A stretch of 64,000 bases of DNA from Cynocephalus volans. Its lineage: Eukaryota; Chordata; Mammalia; Dermoptera; Cynocephalidae. Below, piece by piece: positions 37,080 through 49,297 of this stretch; the first letter of the stretch is position 1; the number at the start of each line of letters is the position of its first letter. Below the pieces are notes generated by a model, which searched no databases, had not been told where the DNA came from, and saw nothing but the letters and a program-made list of their open reading frames with translations. Location of the stretch: contig NC_084474.1 in the NCBI RefSeq assembly GCF_027409185.1, forward strand, positions 26,689,382-26,753,381, given 5' to 3'. The position numbers and the translations under genes are program-made.

Positions 37080-38630
37080 ATGAGATTTTTACCTTACCCT
37101 AAACACAGTATTTCTTTTTAACTTTTATTTGTAAACTAATAAGGGCAATCATAGCTACCAACATTCTGAGCTCCCCTGGGTGCATTTGTGCAGTGGAAGT
37201 CAGCGTGCGTGTGAGCACGCGATGTGCACACAGGGCCTCATTGCTGTGGTGCGCTCTTTACCAAGAGTAGAAAGAAAGGTTGGGAACTTCTGGGTGTTCT
37301 GGTTTTTGTTTTTTGTTTGTTTGGTACTAAAACAGTATTATCTTTTGAACATTGTAAGGACATGCATATATAAATGTTGTCCAATCAAGATGGCTAGAAT
37401 TGTGCCTTTCTAAGTTTCTAAAACCTGACATCCTCGGTGAATCTTTCAACACACGTCTATTGCCTGCGTGCGTATGACATTTTGATTCATTTTTAATCAC
37501 TGGAATTTTTCAATGCTGTCATTTTTATTTCAATGATTTTGCACTTTGAGGTTAAAATGCCATATCGACTTGGTTAGTCTTATTTTTTATTGTTACAGGC
37601 TTATCACAGTCTCACTGTTCACTCTCAGTGTGACAGAGTCAAACAGACCCTCAAGGACGACACACAGTATGGATCACATATTGTTGATCATATGCTTTGC
37701 CAGAAAATACTGCATGTGTTTTACCTCGACTTGCTAAAATTGATTAGCAGAAAGGCATGGCTGATAATGTTGGTGGTAAAAATAAATAAACAAAACAAAG
37801 ATTGCCTGCTCTCCCTGTGCCTACCTTCAAGATGTTCATCATATGCTTAAGACTGCTAAATTTTGGTTATTTTCTTGACAGGAGGAAAAGGACTGAAGAC
37901 CTTTTATTTTCATCTTTGTTTTGTTTTCTTGGCCCAGTTAGTAATAAGCTTAAGTGCTGAGAAAATATATTTAGTTTTGGATTTATATGAGGAACTTTTT
38001 TCAGTGAAATATCATGAACGTTCCATAATTTAAACACACCATAAGGGAGGTTAATTCTATTATGTGTTATCTGGTTATTTTTAAGGCCTTTACTAAGTGC
38101 TGATTATATTTAAAGATGGTCCAAAATTGCATTTGAAAATCTGTATTCTTGAGAATATTCTTCTTTTGTATTAAATACCAGCAAAAGGATTACCTCACTG
38201 AGAGTCATCAGTACATTATTCACCTTCCCAAGACGACTTTCTTGTTTATCTTAACAATGGTTTTCTTTTTCTTGTTTAAAATTGTTGAACGCTTAGGTAA
38301 ATTATGTTTTAAGTGTTTGAGGTAAACTCTTTTACATAAAATTTAACATGTTATAGCTGAATCTTTGGTAACTTTAAGTCTATCATAGACTCTGTACATA
38401 TGTTAAAATTAACTAGCTGTTTATCATATGTGTGTGTCATTGGCTGAAACAGAATAAACATATTTATGGTCATGAATGATGCTTTGTAAAAAGATTTCAA
38501 GTTATTAGGAAGTATACTGTGTTTTTTAAATCTTGTATAATATTCTGTGATACTTTTATAGAACAATTCTGGCTTCAGGAAAGTCTAGAAGCAATATTTC
38601 TTGAAATAAAAGGTGTTTAAACTTTACCTG
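36290..38630 (+). other. SULF1: SULF1 3' UTR
   Basis: In the canonical transcript everything after the TAA at 36287-36289 is 3' UTR. It is AT-rich with several ATTTA motifs and alternative AATAAA signals near 37783 and 38453. I end it about 20 bases after the AATAAA at 38605-38610. The exact cleavage site is inferred. Confidence 0.7.
38605..38610 (+). terminator. SULF1: Probable SULF1 polyadenylation signal
   Basis: AATAAA followed by a G/T-rich stretch (aggtgtttaa). It is the last canonical signal before sequence that no longer looks like a UTR. An upstream AATAAA at 38453-38458 could give a shorter transcript. Confidence 0.55.
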
Positions 38631-41600
38631 TTTCAGAGAAATGAACTTAACCAAATTTTTATGGTACACCCGTTCCTTGCAAGTAAAATCAAGTCCCACT
38701 CTCAAATCACATGATTGAATATTAGTCATACTTATAAAATTGACCCAAAGTCAGTGCATTATAGAACATTCTCAGATGAATGATTTCAACATGGATTGGC
38801 CTTGTTGCTGTCAGGGAGGATGGGGTGGAAGCCACGGTGGCTTCCCCAGGAGCGACCTGGGTAGTCACAAACGGCCCACGCTTGGCTAAAGCTCTGCTGT
38901 TGCTACCTTGAATTCCTTAATAACTTTTGAACAGGGGACCCTATGTTTTCATTTATCCCCTGAACCCTCCAAATTATATAGCTGGTCCTGGACAGCACAA
39001 ATGGAATTCTTCACAAACAAGGGGACAGACCCACCAAAGGCAGTTTGGGTTCTTTGGGAATTATAAACTGGGGGAGACCTCACTACCCTCCAAGACTTCA
39101 AATTTTCTGCTTGGCAAATTCCATATGTTCCTTCTGTTCCAAATCTCCTGAGGAGATTTAGCCTTCAGGTAGAGGGGCTAACCATCTATGAAATGTCCAG
39201 AGATCAGAAGGTTAAAAATTCAGTACTTGGATAATTGAGGAAACCAAAATTTCATCAAAAAGACAGAATCCAAAATAATAGTGTCCAAAGATGGGTCTGT
39301 GTGCCTTGCTCCTTGCTCTTCCCTGTAAAACGTGATAAGGCCAGATGCTGCTGTCCCACGCAGAGAAAGTTCCATTTTAATTCAATCCAATGACTATGGA
39401 GTACCTACTATGCATAAAGGACATGAGGGAGACTGTATGGTTCCCAGGGCTGTATTTCAAATTGTGAAGGACACTTAGACATTGGCCGGCCTCATCTGAT
39501 CTGTCAGGAAGCTGATACCCAGAAGGGCTGAGCTGACTTCCCGACTGCCCATTCCCTATTCCTAACAGATTTAGAAGACAAAGAGATTTAGCCCCTCTTC
39601 ATTTTCTCCATTTAAACACACGTGCACACATGCGCCCACACTCATGTGCAGACGCACAAGCATGTATGCACACACACGTACACACCAGGCCAGGGAAGGG
39701 AGGTCACAGCGGGGCTCCATTTGGTAAGAAGTAGTAAAAAGAACAATGAACAAGAAAGTCACATAAACCTCTCTAAGACAGCTTCCTCGGCTGTAAAATA
39801 AGAGGTTTAGATCAAAGATGGCAAATACACCCCATATGTGTTTTCTTTTCCCAAATTGTGCTCAGGGAAGGTGGCAGGGCACTTTTCCTTTAAGCTAGAA
39901 TCTTTAAAGTCCTTCTTAACACCGCCAGTTATTTCTCCAAACAGCTATTCTCAACACGGTTGAATTGGTGTTGGCAGGCAAGACAAAATCTATCTACCAT
40001 ACCCTAACTAGATCATTTCTAAGGCTCCTCCTGACCTTTTAAAAATACCAATAACAATAATAATAATAATTCCATGATCACCAACATCTGCAGGGATTTT
40101 TGGTTAAGAGAAAAAGAATAAATATTTAATACTCCAATCCCATGCCAAATGTACCTAAACATGTTGGCCTCCTAAAAAAGATTTTGAAATGCTTATTTTT
40201 CAGGATTTAAGGTCCTCGATTCCCCCAAATTAGTCCTATTCTGCCTGATATTTCCAAAATTCTATTTTACTAGAAATCAAAGATCTTGAGTTGATAAAGA
40301 AAACACTATGGCAATTAATACCTCCACCACCACACTGCGTCTTTTAGGCCCTCGTGACTTCTTAGAAAAGCTGCTGGAAAAGCTGGAATAATCCCCTAGG
40401 CCCTTTCGCACCTCTTGCCTCTCCCAGCTCCGCGCGTCTCACACTCACTGCCAGGGGAGTCGTTCCTGTTCACGGTTCATCCCCATCCACCCACCTGCTC
40501 CCTCGGCTCCCCTGGGTCAGCACCACCTTCCTAGGCCTGAATTTTTCTCTACCTTTCCACCCACCCTCCTATGTATAAAATCTACCCCCATGCCCCATCT
40601 CAACCTGTAGAAATCTCACTCTCCTTCAATTCCCATATTGTTTCCAGTTTTACCTTTTCCTTCCATGTAAACTTTCCTGAACTCCACCCCGCTGGACATA
40701 CTCTCTCCCCCATTTTATACTCTCCCCCAAGTAAGAAAACACTGATGTACCAAATCTGGGGACAGTGGAGCCAGAAAAACTGGACACCCTCATATCCGTA
40801 CTCCTTGTGCATTTCTGACCGAGAAACTTAACCTAATGTGACCATCCTTCGTAGTGGTCTAGTTAACCCATCTTTCTCTAGGTCGTGTTGTTGACGTTGA
40901 GGACTTTGCCAGCACAGTAGTTTGGCCTTGTAGCCAGCCCACATCTCTGTGAAGAAAGTAGAGGGAATGACTTTCAAAACTCATATTTTTCCTGCAGGAC
41001 TAAGGAGTCCCTGACCCCTCATGTTAGGGAAAGCACTACAGAGAGATGGGGCAAAGGGAACCACGCATGCCGGGATCTTTTGAGCCAAACTTTGCCTCAC
41101 TCTTCAGCTGGCAAATGGAAGCAGTGAGCAACGGTATTGCCTTCTGTCTGAATATTCTAGTCCCTCCCCGCCCACCACCAATGGGCCTCCCAGGACTTGG
41201 GCGCAGAATCTGCAGCCTCCCCGCATTCCTCCACGTTCCCGCACCTCCCAGCAGGGCAGGTGACTCAGAGCTAGAGTGAAGCCAATCTGACCTCCAGTAG
41301 ATTTCAGCAAGGGAAAGGTCACAGACCTTGCCACCCTAATGTTTCCTGTCACTAAGAGTCCCACCCCCTCAAGCTGGAACCAGAGGTCCTAGATTAGTCA
41401 AGCATGTGTTTTCCACAATGACCACCAGGTGTCACTATAGTGCAACTGAAGACGTCTTTGCTTAGGGCTCAGACCTACAAAGCAGCCAATTACACGGATT
41501 TCTGAAGTGGCATTGCCCCTCTCCGCCCTACCATTCTGACAAGAACACATCTAGAACAACTTGATCCATGGCGGGCTTGCTCTTTCTTCAGTGCTGAGCA

Positions 41601-43380
41601 TCTTAGCCACTCCTGCAGGCCAAAGAACAGCTTCAGCTTTCTACTGATTTATGTCGGTATTATGAGTTGGAACTGCATCAAACTTTGATGTTTAAATTCA
41701 AGTGAGCTCTGAATATTGATCTCTTGCTTTCCAGTGTCTTTGTGCAATTAAAAATGTTTTTTGGCTCCCATACGCTGAAGCCACAAAGGCCATCTCTGCC
41801 CAGTAGGCAATATTAAAAAGAAGAAAGGAACTGGATGCTTTTAAACAGTTCTTAGAACACTGAAGTTGTACCAAGTCTGAGGCTACGGCAAGGAAGGCAG
41901 TGGCCACACTCATAACTGCCCTCCTTGTTGCTTACAGAGAAATATTTCCTAAAATGCCAATTTCTAAAAGCCCAATAATAAAAATGTCTCTGGTTATACC
42001 TAAAAGTGTGGGAAACGTAAGAAATTCAAGAGAAATCCTTTTGCCTAAATTATGCATACATAATTGTGGAGAAGATGATAGATTAGGTCGGGGGTCTATT
42101 TGTGCTTTGCCAAAGGTCTCCCTCCATGAATACACAAAGCCATGGGGGAAATAAAGGTTTTCCCAAAAGTCAGCACAGACACCTACACTCCCCCCCTTCC
42201 CCCACCCCCCCAATAACTCAGGTATCTCGAGCCACTCCAACCCCTCACTTTCAGTGTGCGGGGGTGAGCAAGTGAGAAATGGCATCGATGGCCCAGCTTC
42301 CCCCCTACAGCACGCTCCAGGCAGGATTCTAAATATAACCACTTTGCACTTGAGTCCGTGAGTGAGTCACGCTGTGATTTCCATGACTCTTTTACCTCCT
42401 TCTGGTTCTCACCCCAAAGTCTTAGACTCCAGTGTGTCTAGAAAGCTCTGTCAGTCAAGAGAGACCTCCAAATCCAGTGCCCTTGCTCTCTAGGCAAAGT
42501 CTGAGCACACGCTCTTGCTCTGGTCTCAGAGCACTGGCTCCAGGCCACTGTAGCAAGAGACGATTCGTTTGTCATTCAGGAGAGATGGGAGGAAGGAAGC
42601 TTTTACCTGCTTTGTTGACCAAGTTGTGATATTCACTCCTTTGGAAATCATTCCTTTTTATGCTTGAGACTTTCCCTTCATTTACCAGTTTTTAGAATGA
42701 GTTGGACTCCTTTGGAAATCTTTCTTAACCTCTCACGGACAACTGTGTGGCGAAGAACAATACCCACTGAATGCTCACCAGTGGCTCCACTACATTTTTT
42801 CAGGACACCAGGCAGTTAGGCAGGGCAATGACACTAGTTCTGGCCAACAAAATGGGAGCAGAAATGACATGTGTCACCTCCAAGCTGAGAAAAAAAAAGC
42901 CCTTTGCCATGCTCTGGGCCCTTCCTTCCTTGACCCAGCATCTAGGCCAACCCTGAAAGTTCCAGTGCAGCTTCAAGATGCTGGCACTTCTGTCAGCCTG
43001 GATCCCTGAGGGACCAGGTGAAACAAACCCATAATAGACATGTAATGTGAATGAGAAATAAACCTGTGTGCTATGAAGCCACTCAGATTTGGGGTTTAGC
43101 ATGTTATTTAAATGTAACAAATCATATTCAAGGTAGTCTGAAAGTCTGTTTTGAATTTAAATAGATAAATGTGAACTACTTAAAATTATTCTCTTTGGTG
43201 ACTCAACAAAAAATATGCTACTGCAGGCTTTTAAAACCATAGTCCTAATAGTTTACACATAGAACATTCTGAGAGTTGTCAGTTAGGTATGGAGTTAATC
43301 TTGTGGGCGGGATGGGGGATCACACTGGTCATTGCTTCAACTCTTCAAACAACAAAAATCTAGAGACGAATCTCAATCTA
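38631..43380. other. Intergenic region between convergent SULF1 and SLCO5A1
   Basis: No gene recognised. It holds an imperfect CA/GT-rich stretch (39617-39687), an AAT repeat (40050-40070), a pyrimidine-rich stretch at 40350-40720, and a possible LTR at 42744-43110. The open frames (for example 41932-42342 minus, 40571-40831 plus) have no domain resemblance. Confidence 0.6.
42744..43110 (+). mobile_element. Possible MaLR/MLT1-type LTR
   Basis: The stretch ends with 'gagaaataaacctgtgtgct', then 'gaagccactcagatttgggg', the typical polyA-signal end of MLT1-like LTRs. It also contains 'ggatccctgagggacc'. The left boundary (tgtgtggcg) is tentative and the subfamily unknown. Confidence 0.45.
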
Positions 43381-43386
43381 ACACAC

Positions 43387-43392
43387 TTTATT
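43387..43392 (-). terminator. SLCO5A1: Candidate SLCO5A1 polyadenylation signal
   Basis: TTTATT on the plus strand is AATAAA on the minus strand, at the far end of a long repeat-poor stretch behind the SLCO5A1 stop codon. Several other AATAAA sites lie inside, so the true end could be nearer the gene. Confidence 0.3.
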
Positions 43393-46300
43393 TGTTTTCT
43401 TTTTAATTTTTTTTCTTAATTTTTCATGATCAAGTATTCAAGATGTTGTATACCAAGGTTTATTAGTACATCAACAATAGATTTCATTAATCACAAGGAA
43501 ATTATACATCTTTTAAATTACCCTAAGAGGTCTCCAAATAAATATTCATTTTAAAAATCAAACTTTTTTACGCAGCACTCGAACAGTCTTTCATCACAAG
43601 CACACCTCTACACACAAACACCCACACACACACTGGACACACACTCCACTAAGATCCTAATGCCAGTTTATTTAACACAGTTTTACATTTTCTGAAACTA
43701 AAGAGTCAGAGGCTGACCTTCCTGCTTCGTGCTTCTAAATTAACATTTGGGGTTTTTGGTAGAGAGGTATGTATTTTAAGAAAAATGCCCACAATTTGGT
43801 ACTAGTCTTACCAATTATCAATTACCAATTACCAATAATTGGTACCAGTCTTACCAATTAATTCTTATTTTTTATTTCTAGATACGAACTTTAAATTTCT
43901 TTTGTCCATCCTTTTGGTTTAATATGTCCCAACAATTATTTTCGTTTTCAATAATATGTTCTCCTTCAATTTTAACATGTGATGGTAGAATACCAGAAAA
44001 AGACAACACTTTCAAAACCCCAATGTTAAAAAAACACCTTGAGTGTAAGCTTTTTGGAAAAGGAATAAGAAAAGGTTATCTGAAATATTTTTTTTACCTC
44101 TCTCTGAAATTACTTTTAGCATCTAATTATTCTTGCTAAAATAAATATCCAAAGCACTGAGTTTCCCATAGAAAAGTATTCCCCCTTACACTCTTCATTT
44201 TTGCAGCATAGAGTTTATGGATTAACTGTTGAAATGAGAGTAATGGATGCTTGTTTTCTGAGAAATTCTCCAGATTTCCAGACTCAAAGCACATGCAGCT
44301 TCTTAGTGGTGAACATGCATCGTTAAATACTTTTAGCACCAAGGCATTTTTTTAATGTTGCAAAAGCAATTACCCAGGGAGGATTTCTGTCATCTCTGAC
44401 CCTTCCTAGGACTGACTAAAAATGAAGTACTAAAATAAAACCTCTTCAAACAGGTCTGATTTCAATGCAATAATGAGAAGTCTGAAACAGATATAGCCAG
44501 CAGCATCCCGGAAGATGAAGAAGAGAGAAAGGACAGAAAAGATAAAGTGCACAAGGCATCTAACTTGGCCCACCAGCCACAGCGCTCCGGTACTACAGAA
44601 GAGGAAACACAAATGCATGTGAAGGCTACCTACCAGTCTGTATAACAGAGTATTAGCAAACCTGCAGCCTAGGCAATTCTGGGATTATACAGTGTTTTGG
44701 TATCTATCTGCTACTTAGAATACTCAGTATGCACCTATGTATCAATAGTTATATTCATGTTCTGTGCCAACTATGATGTTTTAAGTACACACACAATCAC
44801 AAAATATCATTGGCTACCATCCTGGGCTTGGGTTCACCTACTGCTCCTGGGCACACTAAAGAATTCCCACAAATGCTTCAGGTCCATCCAAACTATGAAG
44901 CTTCTCTTTGGCACATGGTTTCTACAAAACAGGCTGCAAAAAGAAACACCTGGCTCCAAGTCCACCAAAAGATGCAAGCTGGAATTGCTGACTGAAGCAG
45001 AATTTTCTTGGTGGGTGGTGAAAATGTAGGATTGCCATTACCTCCACTAGCCCCTAACCCAGGTAACCCCCTTCTGTGCAGACTGACACTTCCAAGTGCA
45101 TGCTGCCAGTGGTTGTTGCACCAGCTAAAGGTTACAATTGGGGTCAGCAGTTTAGTACCTCTTTTGTACATATTCATTTAAAATTTTTATTAGGAATACT
45201 AAAACTCATATTCACCAAAAAACTAATAGAAATGTTAATATTCTGAAAGAAAAAAATATATACCTAAAATCCCCAAAGCTCAGATTCAACCAATGTGAAA
45301 TAGCTTTCCTCCTAAGGTTTCATTTCAGAAACTCTGCTGAGACTCGATGTTAACATCGAAATTGGATTTGTTCTATATTAAATATGAACTATAAATAAAT
45401 ATTTGAGGTATGCTATGACAAACAGTTTTTAATATAACAGCTAAATAAATGTAAATTTACCTTGAAAATCCAGTTAAACATTAAATCTTGATGTTTCCTA
45501 CAGTTTTTTCTATTTACATGAGAAATAACTTTTCTACTCAGAAACAGTAATACATCAAAAAATAAAATGCTCTGACCTCACTATTTTATAGTCACATCTT
45601 GCCTTTGTTAACTAAAAACTACTGTATGCATTATGCAGTATAAGAAGTGAATAACGGTCAGAGAAACCTACGTCTGAACTCTGACTTTGCCACTCTATAC
45701 AATCCTAACCAAATTACTTTACTACTCTGAGCCTCCGTTTCATACGTATTTTTAAAAAACCAAAAGAATAAAATCTTTGCAAGGTTATTAAGAGGATTAA
45801 ATAATGTGTATTAAGTGCATGACAAAATGCTCTGCAAATAGTCAACACTCAACAAATGCTAATTTGTTTCCTCTCTGTTCCTCCTTTCTCCCCACCTTGA
45901 ACACCTTGCTTCTGACTATTTTCAAGAATTGAACACACCTACAAAAAAGAATAAGGATTTCATGCTAATGAAGGTAACCAAAAGAATGTGCTCCAATCAT
46001 CCATCCCACCCGCTGGGAGTTTCTAAATTAATAGGATGGACTCAAGGATATTGTATTTGGATATTAAAGCCAAATAATACATTAATTTACAAAGTTCATA
46101 AAGGCATAAGAAGACGTTTTGCCAAAATAATTAATTCGAAGCCAAACTCATGGAGACTTCTAATAAGAACTATGACTATAAAGTAACATGACCGATTTAT
46201 TAACAAACAGATAAGACCTTATGTATACAATTAAATAGTATCATCTACAAAATAGTCACTTTAGTTGGCTATGTAATATTCCAATGATGCTATCAGGGCC

Positions 46301-48839
46301 CAAAGCATTTGGGGAACTATGCTTAATTGGTACATATTCCAAAAATTCTCTCCCTCACAATTTTTCCTATTTGTTCCATATCCACCAACAACACATTAAT
46401 GATACACTTGCTATTTATAAGTATGCTATTTATAAGTACTGGAAACTTGCGGAAGTACAATATTATCATTGTGGTACACATTTCAGGCCAATTTCTTTGA
46501 GTTCTGGCCAAATCATCCCAAAGGATTTCAGAGTGATTGATGGTAATCGGTTAAAATGGTACCTGACAGACAACTAGTGCCCGGACACTGACTGCTGAAC
46601 TCGATGACTCTTCAAGGTAGAGAAGGGGGGGGTGGGTGCAATGAGGCTCTCTACTTACCCCTGTTGAGTCCAACAATCTTAGCCACAAAAAAGTGCCAAT
46701 CCCACCAAAATTCTCTCAATGCAGTATTTTAATAATCAGAGGAAAATCCAGAAAACACCACCCCTCCCCAATCTACACATCTTTAGCTACAACGCCAAAG
46801 GAAACTTTCTCTTCTAAAGGACCAAAGATCTCTTCAAGGGTAAAGGGGAACCCCAAGGCCCAGAGTAGACACTAGGTTAATTAGTAATGTTTTCTGAAAA
46901 CCTTTAATATATGCCACATTGACCAAAGTCTGACAGAAGCCAATGTAGTTACGATCTTAGCCGAGCAAGACTGCTCACCTCACTGTGAGCCAAGCCAAAG
47001 GGCCAAAGGGAAGTCCTTGTCACCTGAGCAGTAGCTTTACCCCTTGTAGACATTATTCAGTCTAATAGTGATAACCCTCTCCACAAACTGCATGCAACCG
47101 AGAGAACCATTTGACCAATGCCATTCCTAGGTAGGGAAGAAAAAAACCTTGTACCCAAGGATATTGGCATGATTCTGCCTGCTGATCAAGATGGAAGGCA
47201 AAGAGCCTGTATCAGGGGACAGTCTGTCAATCACGGTACAGTCTGCCAACCACATCTCTTCTGTGGAAGAGTGTTAACTAGACAGGGAAACTATTTCTTG
47301 AATTCGCCAGCCCTACATAAGCATAGGCTCCTTGGCAGAAACTGTTCACAATTATATTGGTATTTGAACCTTACAGTCCCTCACGGCCAGATCCCATGAG
47401 TTAACTTGCTGTCAGTCCATTAGTGCTGTCAGGAGGCATCATTTTACACACCACGTAAAAGCATTCGTGTAGTACCTAAATCAAAGCGATGTGCTGGAAC
47501 GTACTAAAAAGAAAGATGGATAATGAACCCAAAGTGCATTTAAGAATGGGGAAAATCCTTTCTCAGAATCACTGCGGGAAAGAGACAGTAGGAGGGAATC
47601 AGAGTGGCATGTAAAATGATTCTAACTCTGATAAAGTAGGATTTGGTATGATAGACCAGTTTATTTTAAATTATTTTCAATCATTACTTAGGATGATATT
47701 CTGGGTTCAGCTCACAGATCTTCCTCCCTCTGTACTCAAAGTGATTTTTCATATCCCAGGTACAGCTTTCCTGATTCAATTACTCATTTTTAGGAGCAAT
47801 GGCAGCTTTTTTGTACAGAAAAAAGAAAACAATATAGATTCGCCAGTGCTTTCAAGATATTATGAAAATATTCAGGTGGGACTTTTTCCAACTCCTTGAG
47901 TGTCCAGGTTACAATTCTTAACTACCTTATGTGGGCCCTTAAGAGCTAAAAGAATTTCTGCAGCAATTTCCTTGGATGAGAAAAGCCATTAGTTTTTTTC
48001 CTTAATATGCATCTCAAATTACAGTTTCTAGCCATATTGTTTAGCACACTAGTTTTAAAGCCTCTTATGAAAGAATACTGGAGTTTATATTCAAGTTATC
48101 AGATTTATGATTCAGCGGCCTCTTTAACTGTCATGATGGAGCAGACAGACTAAAAGAGAATTTGTCTCATGAAATGAAGTAGCTGTTCTTTTTATCACAC
48201 TATGCATTTTGTTCCTTTGAAGCATTTGAAAAATTCTACCTGATTTATAACTCTGCTATGGCTTAAAATGCTATTAACAGTACTCTAAGGAAAGTTCAGC
48301 TTCCTCTTTTCAAAAAACATTTGCTTTATTCTCTGAAAGCAAAAGGAACATGCTGCACTTACATTTTTCTGATCAAATTGCATAGTTGAGGCAAATTCAT
48401 TTGTGCTTTGTAGCAGAACTCACAGTAGGTGTTCACGTCTAAAAACTTTGACTTGTAAATGCAGTTAAGGTCAAGCTCACCTTTGTTTGCAGCGTATGCT
48501 AATGGTATGCACCGACATCACCCTTCCCATGATTCTGTCAACCATGTACCTCAGCCTTATGCCATACTGGAGCATGAGCACTAAATTAACATCGGAAATG
48601 GTAACAAATCTATCTAAACTCCTCCTTCATGCAGAGAAGGGAGGAAAGGCTCTCAGTCTTGTTGAGGTATCCAGCCCCCGATCAATAGTGGCTGTGTATA
48701 CTGAGTTCTGTTGGTTTGAGGATTGTGTCTGTAGAGGTTAAAGAAAGAAAGATAAGAAGGCACGGGTGTTTCGCAAGTCGCCGTCTTCAACTCAACCAAC
48801 AAAACTGAAGTCTTCCATTTTCAAGCTTCAGAAAGGAGG
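43393..48839 (-). other. SLCO5A1: Probable SLCO5A1 3' UTR
   Basis: Between the stop codon (48840-48842) and the candidate polyA signal, about 5.4 kb is AT-rich and carries few transposons. A decayed MIR at about 45650-45870 is the main one. It has ATTTA-like motifs, a perfect 15-bp tandem pair (46409-46438) and a palindromic cluster (43795-43866). SLCO5A1 is known for a long terminal exon, but the end is inferred. Confidence 0.45.
45650..45870 (+). repeat. MIR SINE
   Basis: Diverged MIR core: 'gtctgaactctgactttgcc', 'cctaaccaaattactttact', 'ctgagcctccgtttc', 'ggttattaagaggattaaataatgtg', and 'tgctctgcaaatagtcaacactcaacaaatgc'. Confidence 0.75.
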
Positions 48840-49297
48840 CTACATGGTCACAGGGCTCTCTTCCAGCCCCGGCTCCGCAGAGGAACTTATTGCTTCGGGG
48901 AAGGGCCCTGGGAAAGTCTGCGCTGTGCACTGGCTCCCTTTCCGCAGACCAGCCTCGTGGTGGAGCTCTCCCTGGGTGCTGAAAGCGGGGCACGACCTAG
49001 TCCGGGCTTGCTGGTCGGCGCTGCCGGGCTGGCCCACCCGCTCGCTCACAGTGCTCAGCGGGAACTCTCTCCACCGCTGCCTCTGCAGCTCCACCTCCTT
49101 GTGTTTAATGGAGTACCAGGCCAGAAAAATAAAAATAAAGCCAACGAATTTGAGGCCGGCCGCCAAACCAAAATAGACAAAACGAAACGACGTCACGTTG
49201 TACTCCCAGCAAGAGCCCCTCACGCCACACTCCTGCTGCCAGAGCATGCAGGTGGTGTCAATAACTGCTCCAAAGTAAATCGGAGTAGGAATGTATG
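48840..49297 (-). CDS. SLCO5A1: SLCO5A1 last coding exon: final membrane helix and cytoplasmic tail
   Basis: Minus-strand exon of 458 nt. After the acceptor (ctctgcactttag) it reads AYIPTPIYFGAVIDTTCMLW, QQECGVRGSCWEYN-VTSF, then the last membrane helix GLKFVGFIFIFLAWYS, and a long cytoplasmic tail ending EESPVTM and TAG (48840-48842). SLCO5A1 belongs to the OATP family of 12-helix organic anion transporters. Its substrates are poorly known and it is often described as intracellular. The tail is Arg/Ser/Pro-rich and contains REFPLSTVSERVG, a feature I associate with OATP5A1. Confidence 0.93.
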
